Below, piece by piece: positions 58,955-64,000 of a DNA stretch of 64,000 nucleotides (its first letter is position 1; each line of letters begins with the position of its first letter). Under the pieces are notes generated by a model that worked only from the letters and a program-made list of their open reading frames with translations, was not told the origin of the DNA and ran no database searches. The stretch is from an uncultured Caulobacter sp. (GTDB lineage Bacteria; Pseudomonadota; Alphaproteobacteria; Caulobacterales; Caulobacteraceae): contig NZ_CALCDX010000241.1 of NCBI RefSeq assembly GCF_937900395.1, positions 8,023 to 72,022 on the forward strand, read 5' to 3'. The position numbers and the translations under genes were made by a program.

Positions 58955-59683
58955 TCAGGCCGCCTGTCGCAGACCCCAGGGGTGGGCTGGATAGAACTGG
59001 CTCATCATGCGGCCGACATAGGCCACGAGGCGCGGATAGCTTTCGGCCTCGCGCCGCAGCGGCGAGTCGAAGAACGGCGTCAGAATCGCGGCCAGCATGG
59101 CGAAGGCGATGGCGTCCACGCCGACGGGGTAGCTGTCGCGCATCAGATAGGTCTTGTCCTCAAGCAGCTCGTCCAGCGACCGCAGCGACAGACTGCCCAG
59201 CCAGGCGATCTCCTCGCGAAGGTGACGCCCGACGCCGACGGCGCGGACGTTGGCGCTGACCGCCTCCAGGAGGCCCTGGCGAAGCCCCTCGCGCAGGTGC
59301 TCGGGCGCCTGGTCGAACCAGCGCGCCGGGCCCTTGGCGAAGTTGGCGGGCTCCAGGAAGCGGAAATAGCCAGAGACCCAGCCCAGCTGGTTCTCGATCA
59401 TCCGCTCGATCGCCCAGGCCTGGGCGCGCTCCTTGCCGGTCAGACCGATGTCCAGATCGACATTGTACTTCTGCTCGATGTGGGCGCGGATGAAGGTGGA
59501 GTCGCCGATCGCCTGGGCGGCGTCCTCGATCCACGGCAACTGGCCCTTGGGCGCGGTCTCGCGGCTGCCGACCGTCTTGCGATAGTCGAGACCGGCCATC
59601 ATCAGCTGGACCTCGGTCTTGGTCACATAGGGGCTGATCTCGGGCAGCCCGAACCCGGCTCCGGCGGCGAACAGCGTGATCAT
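58955..59683 (-). CDS. Glutathione S-transferase family protein (Fax/metaxin-like)
   Basis: A 242-residue protein. The N-terminal thioredoxin-like region MITLFAAGAGFGLPEISPYV and the SRETAPKGQLPWIED segment (with a Pro where GSTs have cis-Pro) belong to the Fax/metaxin-like GST group; the C-terminal domain is helical. Whether it has GST activity is unclear. It is divergent from the WYL regulator, across a strong palindrome. The start has GGAG seven bases upstream. Confidence 0.78.
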   Translation of the reverse strand: MITLFAAGAGFGLPEISPYVTKTEVQLMMAGLDYRKTVGSRETAPKGQLPWIEDAAQAIGDSTFIRAHIEQKYNVDLDIGLTGKERAQAWAIERMIENQLGWVSGYFRFLEPANFAKGPARWFDQAPEHLREGLRQGLLEAVSANVRAVGVGRHLREEIAWLGSLSLRSLDELLEDKTYLMRDSYPVGVDAIAFAMLAAILTPFFDSPLRREAESYPRLVAYVGRMMSQFYPAHPWGLRQAA

Positions 59684-59731
59684 GGTCCCTCTCCGATCTC
59701 GAATGTCGTGATGACCACTTGCTACCGCCAC

Positions 59732-59755
59732 CCTACTGCCAGCATGCTGTCAGTA
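59732..59755. promoter_or_regulatory. Near-perfect 24-bp palindrome between GST-like and WYL regulator genes
   Basis: The arms are CTACTG and CAGTAG with an inner CAGCATGCTG, with a single mismatched pair. It lies 22 bases from the regulator start. It is probably the operator that the YafY-type regulator uses on itself and on the GST-like gene. Confidence 0.7.
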
Positions 59756-59777
59756 GCGATCGCTGATATTCGAAGCC

Positions 59778-60497
59778 ATGAGACGCGCTGAACGCCTTTT
59801 CCAGATCATCCAGATTCTGCGCCGCAGCCGCGCGCCGGTGACGGCCGACGCCATCGCCGCTGAGCTGGAAACCTCCAAGCGCAGCGTCTATCGCGACATC
59901 GCCGCCCTGGTCGGCCAGCGCGCGCCGATCCGCGGCGAGGCCGGAGTCGGCTATGTGCTGGAGGCCGGCTTCGACATGCCGCCGCTGATGCTGACGCCCG
60001 ACGAGATCGAGGCGGCGGTGCTGGGGGCGCAATGGGTGGCCGGACGCGGCGACCCCGTCCTCGCCAAGGCGGCCAAGGACCTGATCAGCAAGATCGCCTC
60101 GGCGGTGCCCGATCGGCTGCGCCCCTACGTGCTGGAGCCGGCGGCGGCGGCCTCCCCCGCCTGGAAGCCCCAGACCGACCGCATCGACGTCGCCCAGGTC
60201 CGCGCCTGGATCCACGCCGGCCGCAAGATCCGCCTCGACTACAGCGACGAGGCCGGCGCGGTCAGCAACCGCGTCATCTGGCCGGTCACGGTCGGCTATC
60301 GCGAGACCATTCGCATGATCATCGCCTGGTGCGAGTTGCGCGAGGCGTTCCGCACCTTCCGCACCGACCGCGTGGTCGGCGCCGAGTTTCTGGACGAGCG
60401 CCACGGCAAGCGGCCGGCGGTGCTGCGGGCCGAGTGGGTCAAGTTCCGCGACGCCGAAATCGCCGCCTGGAACCTTCGACAGAAGGAAGCCTGCTGA
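59778..60497 (+). CDS. YafY-family HTH/WYL-domain transcriptional regulator
   Basis: A 239-residue regulator. The N-terminal winged helix reads RAERLFQIIQILRRSRAPVT then ELETSKRSVYRDIAAL. The ligand-sensing WYL domain follows, with RLDYSDEAGAVSNRVIWPV, then the CELREAFRTFRTDRV region typical of the family. Nucleic acid or small-molecule effectors are known for WYL domains; the one here is not. It is divergent from the GST-like gene. Confidence 0.87.
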   Translation: MRRAERLFQIIQILRRSRAPVTADAIAAELETSKRSVYRDIAALVGQRAPIRGEAGVGYVLEAGFDMPPLMLTPDEIEAAVLGAQWVAGRGDPVLAKAAKDLISKIASAVPDRLRPYVLEPAAAASPAWKPQTDRIDVAQVRAWIHAGRKIRLDYSDEAGAVSNRVIWPVTVGYRETIRMIIAWCELREAFRTFRTDRVVGAEFLDERHGKRPAVLRAEWVKFRDAEIAAWNLRQKEAC

Positions 60498-60529
60498 GCG
60501 AACGCCTGGACTGCTTCATCGCCTCCTCT

Positions 60530-60637
60530 CGTGTCATCCCGGCCGGAGCGTAGCGGAGAGCCGGGACCCAGGGGCAACCGCACTGCCGCTAGCCCCTGGG
60601 TCCCGGATAGCCTCTGCGAGGCTTCCGGGATGACACG
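60530..60637. repeat. Palindromic intergenic repeat, copy C
   Basis: Same outer pair CGTGTCATCCCGG ... CCGGGATGACACG and inner pair GGGACCCAGGGG / CCCCTGGGTCCC as copies A and B, with its own loop. It lies between convergent genes. Confidence 0.9.
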
Positions 60638-60679
60638 GATTTGGGGCTCGTTCTTAGAACTAGCCAGCTTGAAGTCGCC

Positions 60680-61663
60680 CTAGATCCCGTGTCGCTTGGC
60701 GAAGGCTTCGAACAGGTTCGGCCACGCCGAGACTGGTTGGTCAGGCTTGAACCTTAGCCCGAAACCGTGGCCGCCCTCCTCGAAGACGTGCAGCTCGCTC
60801 GGTATGGCCTTCGCCTTCAGCGCCGTGAACATGGTCAGGGAATTGGCGACCGGCACGGCCTTGTCGTCGGCGGCGTGCAGCAGGAACACCGGCGACAGCC
60901 CCTCGCGCACCTGCTTGTCGGGCGACAGCACCGCCTCGCGGTCGGGCGAGCCGTCGCGGGTCAGCAACTGCTTGCGCGAGCCGCCATGGGCGATCGACAG
61001 GTCCAGGCTGATGACCGGATAGATCAGGGCCGACAGGTTCGGCTTGGCCGGCAGTTGGTCGGCGGCGTCGACCGGATCGTAGGTCGGCGCGTCGAACCGC
61101 ACCGTCAGATTGGCCGCCAGATGTCCGCCGGCCGAAAAGCCCATGATCGCCACGCGGTCCGCCGAAAAGCCCATGGCCGAAGCCTTCGAACGGACCAGGC
61201 GGATGGCCCGCTGAGCGTCCTGCAGCGGCGCGTCGCCGCCGGCCGCCCAGCCGTCGCCGGGCATGCGGTAGAACAGCACGAAGCAGGTGTAGCCGCTCTC
61301 GTTCAGCCGCCGGGCGGTCTCGTAGCCTTCCTTGTCCAGCACCACCCGCTCATAGCCGCCGCCCGGGATCAGCATCACCGCCGCGCCGTTCGGCTTCTTG
61401 GGGCGGAAGACCGCCAGGGTCGGCTTGCGCGTGTGCGTCAGGGCGCGGTCGCGGGGACCGCCGGCGGCGGTGCGATCGATGATCTGCTCCTCGACCGTCA
61501 CGCCCTCCCCGCCCGGCGCGCCGTTCGGCCAGAGGGTGATGATCTCGGTGGGATCGGCCGGCGCCGACTTGGGGGACTGCGCGGCCGCCTCCGCCTTTCG
61601 CGCCGCCAGGGATCCCAGGACGCCAGTGACAAAGGCCGCAAGGGCGCCGCGACGGTTCAGCAT
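60680..61663 (-). CDS. Secreted alpha/beta hydrolase, acetylxylan esterase-like
   Basis: A 327-residue hydrolase with a signal peptide (MLNRRGALAAFVTGVLGSLA, cleaved near AEA). The oxyanion-hole MLIPGGGYERVVL, the nucleophile in IMGFSAGGHLAANL, the Asp in LHAADDKAVPV and the His in EEGGHGFGLR complete a catalytic triad. The layout is that of the bifunctional carbohydrate esterase/DLH-like group that removes acetyl groups from xylan-type sugars. Function inferred from family. Confidence 0.82.
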   Translation of the reverse strand: MLNRRGALAAFVTGVLGSLAARKAEAAAQSPKSAPADPTEIITLWPNGAPGGEGVTVEEQIIDRTAAGGPRDRALTHTRKPTLAVFRPKKPNGAAVMLIPGGGYERVVLDKEGYETARRLNESGYTCFVLFYRMPGDGWAAGGDAPLQDAQRAIRLVRSKASAMGFSADRVAIMGFSAGGHLAANLTVRFDAPTYDPVDAADQLPAKPNLSALIYPVISLDLSIAHGGSRKQLLTRDGSPDREAVLSPDKQVREGLSPVFLLHAADDKAVPVANSLTMFTALKAKAIPSELHVFEEGGHGFGLRFKPDQPVSAWPNLFEAFAKRHGI

Positions 61664-61747
61664 GGGATCGAAGCCTTCTGACGGGATGTTGTGGGCGAGA
61701 CCCTAAAGCCGCTCGCGTCGATTTGGAAACCGGTTTCCAATCTTCCC

Positions 61748-62554
61748 CTAGAGCGGCGCGAACCGCAGGTGGTGCAGCACGATCCCGCTGGTGGTGGCGA
61801 CGTTCAGCGAGTCGAAGCCGTTGGCCATGGGGATCCCCACCGTCCGGGCGCGCGCCATCACTTCCGGCGAAAGGCCCGGCCCCTCGGCGCCCAGCAGGAC
61901 GGCCGTCCGCGGCGCGGGCTTCAGGTGGGCCAGGATCTCGGAAGCCGACGGGCTGAGCGCCAGGGCCTCGAAGCCTGTCCGCGCCAGGAGGTCGGCGATG
62001 TCCTCGCCGCGCTCGAGCCGCGCGGTCGGGACCGACAGCGCCGCGCCGACCGAGACGCGGATCGCCTTGCGGTACAGCGGATCGCAGCAGTCGGCGTCGA
62101 GGATGATGGCGTCGGCGCCGAAGGCGGCGGCGTTGCGATAGATGCCGCCGATGTTGTCGTGATTGGCGATGCCGCACAGCACCAGCACCACCGCCCTTTC
62201 AGGCAGGCGCGCGAGCAGGTCCGCGGCGGGGACGGGCGCTGGCTTTCGCCCGACGGCCAGCACGCCGCGATGCAGGTGAAAGCCGGCGATGGCGTCGAGC
62301 ACCGCTTGGTCGGCGAAATGGACCGGAGCATCCTCGGGCAACGCCGCGAAGACGTCTCCCAGCTTGTCCCGACGCTTGGGATCGATCAGCAGCGAGACCA
62401 CGCGGTCGGGCGCGTCGCGGACAAAGGCGCGCAACACCGTCTCGCCCTCTGCGATGAACAGCCCCTCGCGCCCGACGAGGTCGCGCTCCTTGATTGCGCG
62501 GAACGGGGCGACGGCGGGATCGTCCGGATCGGTGACAACGCGAAACTGGGGCAA
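61748..62554 (-). CDS. TrmH/SpoU-family RNA 2'-O-methyltransferase
   Basis: A 268-residue SPOUT-fold methyltransferase. Motif 1 is NHDNIGGIYRNAAAFGAD, motif 2 LLGAEGPGLSPEVM, motif 3 IPMANGFDSLNVATTSGI, which together form the trefoil-knot SAM site. A small N-terminal substrate-binding domain precedes it. The target, rRNA or tRNA, cannot be told from sequence. Confidence 0.88.
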   Translation of the reverse strand: MPQFRVVTDPDDPAVAPFRAIKERDLVGREGLFIAEGETVLRAFVRDAPDRVVSLLIDPKRRDKLGDVFAALPEDAPVHFADQAVLDAIAGFHLHRGVLAVGRKPAPVPAADLLARLPERAVVLVLCGIANHDNIGGIYRNAAAFGADAIILDADCCDPLYRKAIRVSVGAALSVPTARLERGEDIADLLARTGFEALALSPSASEILAHLKPAPRTAVLLGAEGPGLSPEVMARARTVGIPMANGFDSLNVATTSGIVLHHLRFAPL

Positions 62555-62573
62555 GACGGTCTCTAGGTAGGAG

Positions 62574-63830
62574 TTAGCGCACCCCTCGTATCGGCAGGAT
62601 CGCCAGACCGCCAGCCAGGGCCAGCGCCGCGGCGGTCAGGAAGAAGACGTGGTAGTCCATCCGGCTGGGTCCCAGCGCCCAGACGGCCAGGCCCGGCGCC
62701 AGGGCCTGGGGCAAGGTGTTGGCCAGGTTGATGACGCCCAGGTCCTTGCCCGCGTCGCGCTGTGACGGCAGCACCTGGGTCACCAGGGCGATGTCGACCG
62801 CATAGAAGCACCCCGCGCCGCAGCCCAGAACGAAATAGGTCGCCAGCAGCAGCGGCCAGCTCGGCGACATCGAGAAGACGATCATGGTCGCGGTGATCGC
62901 CAAGGCCGCGCCGAAGGCGAACAACTTGCGCCGCCGCAGCCGGTCGGACAGCACCCCGCCCAGCATGGCGAAGGCGACATTCGAGACGGTGGAGACCGTC
63001 GTCAGGATCGCCAGCCCCTCCTCCGCCCGGCGCCCTGGGAACAGCCGCGGATAGTCCAGCACGTCCTGCAGGAAGTAGAGCATGTAGTTCTGGGTCAGGC
63101 AGAGGGCGACCAGCACCATGAACCGTCCCGCCCAGGCGAAGGCGAAGTCCGGATGCTTGCGCGGATTCACCCAGAGACCGGAGAGAAAGGCGCCCAGGTT
63201 AAACGGCGGCACGCTGCTCTTGGGCAGCGGCGGGTCGCGCAGGCTGATCACCAGCGGCAAAAGCCCGATCAGCAAGGCCGCCGAGATCGCCGCGTAGCGT
63301 TGGCCTTCGACCACCAGGACGCCGCCGATCAGCACCGCCCCGGCGGCCGTGCCGAGCGGATTGCCCAGGCTCTGGAACGCCGCCACCAGTCCCTTTTGCC
63401 CATCAGGCACACGGTCCGGCATCACCGCCACCAGCGCCGAGAAGCAGAGGTTGAAGGTCAGCTGGAACAGGATCATGCCGCCGACCAGGGCCGCGGGGGT
63501 GGTGGCGCGCATGATCGCCAGATAGGCAAGGGACGCGCCGATCGCGCCGACCACGATCCAAGGCCTACGCCGGCCGAAACGTGAGGTGGTCCGGTCGCTG
63601 ATCGCCCCGGCCAACAGGTTGGCGATGCTGGCGACGATCGCGCCGTAGAAGGCGACCTGGCTCAGGACCACCGCCTTGCCCGCCGGGTCGATCGCCTCGG
63701 CCTTCAGCGGCAGCAGCACCTGGAGCAGCGGCTGGAACGACACGAACGCGCCGATCTGCGCCAGGGTGTAGGCGGCGATGAACCCCGCGCGCACCGGCTC
63801 CTTGGGCCGGGCCCGATCCTCTGGCCGCAT
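62574..63830 (-). CDS. MFS transporter, glycoside/sugar symporter type
   Basis: A 418-residue carrier with about twelve hydrophobic segments. The cytoplasmic loop ISDRTTSRFGRRRPWIVVGA has the RxGRRRP signature of the sugar-transport group, akin to malY in this window. GGAG lies five bases upstream of the chosen ATG (MRPEDRARPK). The frame stays open upstream to 63962 but has no better start. The substrate is unknown. The methyltransferase gene follows in the same direction, 19 bases after its stop. Confidence 0.82.
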   Translation of the reverse strand: MRPEDRARPKEPVRAGFIAAYTLAQIGAFVSFQPLLQVLLPLKAEAIDPAGKAVVLSQVAFYGAIVASIANLLAGAISDRTTSRFGRRRPWIVVGAIGASLAYLAIMRATTPAALVGGMILFQLTFNLCFSALVAVMPDRVPDGQKGLVAAFQSLGNPLGTAAGAVLIGGVLVVEGQRYAAISAALLIGLLPLVISLRDPPLPKSSVPPFNLGAFLSGLWVNPRKHPDFAFAWAGRFMVLVALCLTQNYMLYFLQDVLDYPRLFPGRRAEEGLAILTTVSTVSNVAFAMLGGVLSDRLRRRKLFAFGAALAITATMIVFSMSPSWPLLLATYFVLGCGAGCFYAVDIALVTQVLPSQRDAGKDLGVINLANTLPQALAPGLAVWALGPSRMDYHVFFLTAAALALAGGLAILPIRGVR

Positions 63831-64000
63831 ATCATCTCCCCCCGAGCGCCCGATCGGCTTCGGCCGCCCAGATTCTTGAACCGGACCGGAAAGGTCCGCG
63901 CGGTCTGCGCCGCGTCTGATCGCACAGTGGCCGCGGCCGTCTTGCCGCACAAGGGCCACCATGCTGTCGTCCAGAGGTTTCCAACGGGCGCGCCATAGCT
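63831..64000. other. Upstream region of the MFS gene, no clear gene
   Basis: A 170-base stretch at the window edge. No complete gene, tRNA or palindrome is evident. A neighbouring gene may begin or end beyond the edge. Confidence 0.4.

Noticed and set aside
1..64000. CRISPR array
   Set aside because: No series of equal direct repeats with unique spacers was seen on either strand.

Overview
The window looks like chromosomal DNA of a Caulobacter or close Caulobacterales relative. It is very GC-rich. It has a maltodextrin locus in the gene order known from Caulobacter crescentus (glucoamylase, MFS transporter, LacI repressor, alpha-glucosidase, alpha-amylase, TonB-dependent receptor), several large TonB-dependent receptors, and dispersed palindromic intergenic repeats. 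I see no CRISPR array, rRNA or intact insertion sequence.

Layout. (1) 1-6.5 kb: housekeeping genes: the end of a DUF72 gene, a VanX-like dipeptidase, methylmalonate-semialdehyde dehydrogenase, a flavin reductase, free-methionine-sulfoxide reductase, a chemotaxis receptor, and a two-gene unit of unknown function (a 57-residue protein plus a TIR/deoxyribosyltransferase-like protein). (2) 6.6-18.5 kb: the maltodextrin regulon. Starch fragments are cut by secreted GH13 and GH15 enzymes, cross the outer membrane through MalA and the inner membrane through the MFS carrier, and are hydrolysed further inside; the LacI-type repressor is the likely controller. A 15-nt motif recurs in its intergenic regions. 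(3) 18.5-32.9 kb: a non-contractile phage tail module with lysis genes but no terminase, portal, protease or capsid gene. It runs from a tail terminator through tail tube, G/GT chaperones (with a visible -1 slippery site), a 1583-residue tape measure and tail tip/fibre genes to a lysis cassette. Regulatory genes, including a divergent XRE repressor, flank nested AT-rich inverted repeats. It could be a domesticated particle (F-type tailocin-like) or a decayed prophage. (4) 33-45.4 kb: housekeeping: a CAU tRNA, SIMPL protein, PanD, acyl-CoA synthetase, retropepsin-like protease, class II DAHP synthase, and a glmU-rpiA-gor-ligase cluster with ATGA overlaps, then gph and tRNA-Val(CAC). (5) 45.4-55.95 kb: a 10.5-kb genomic island in the 3' end of tRNA-Val, bounded by a 47-bp direct repeat (45/47 identical). 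It holds an integrase remnant and a glycoside-use operon (TonB receptor, two GH3 enzymes, carboxylesterase) under a LacI regulator with perfect palindromic operators. (6) 56-64 kb: housekeeping: DUF3429, SDR, D-lactate dehydrogenase-like, GST-like with a divergent WYL regulator and a near-perfect 24-bp palindrome, a secreted hydrolase, an RNA methyltransferase and an MFS carrier.

Most promising for new biology: the headless tail locus with its control region, the TIR-like two-gene unit, and the tRNA-Val glycoside island. All assignments are from reading motifs, gene order and spacing; no database search was run.
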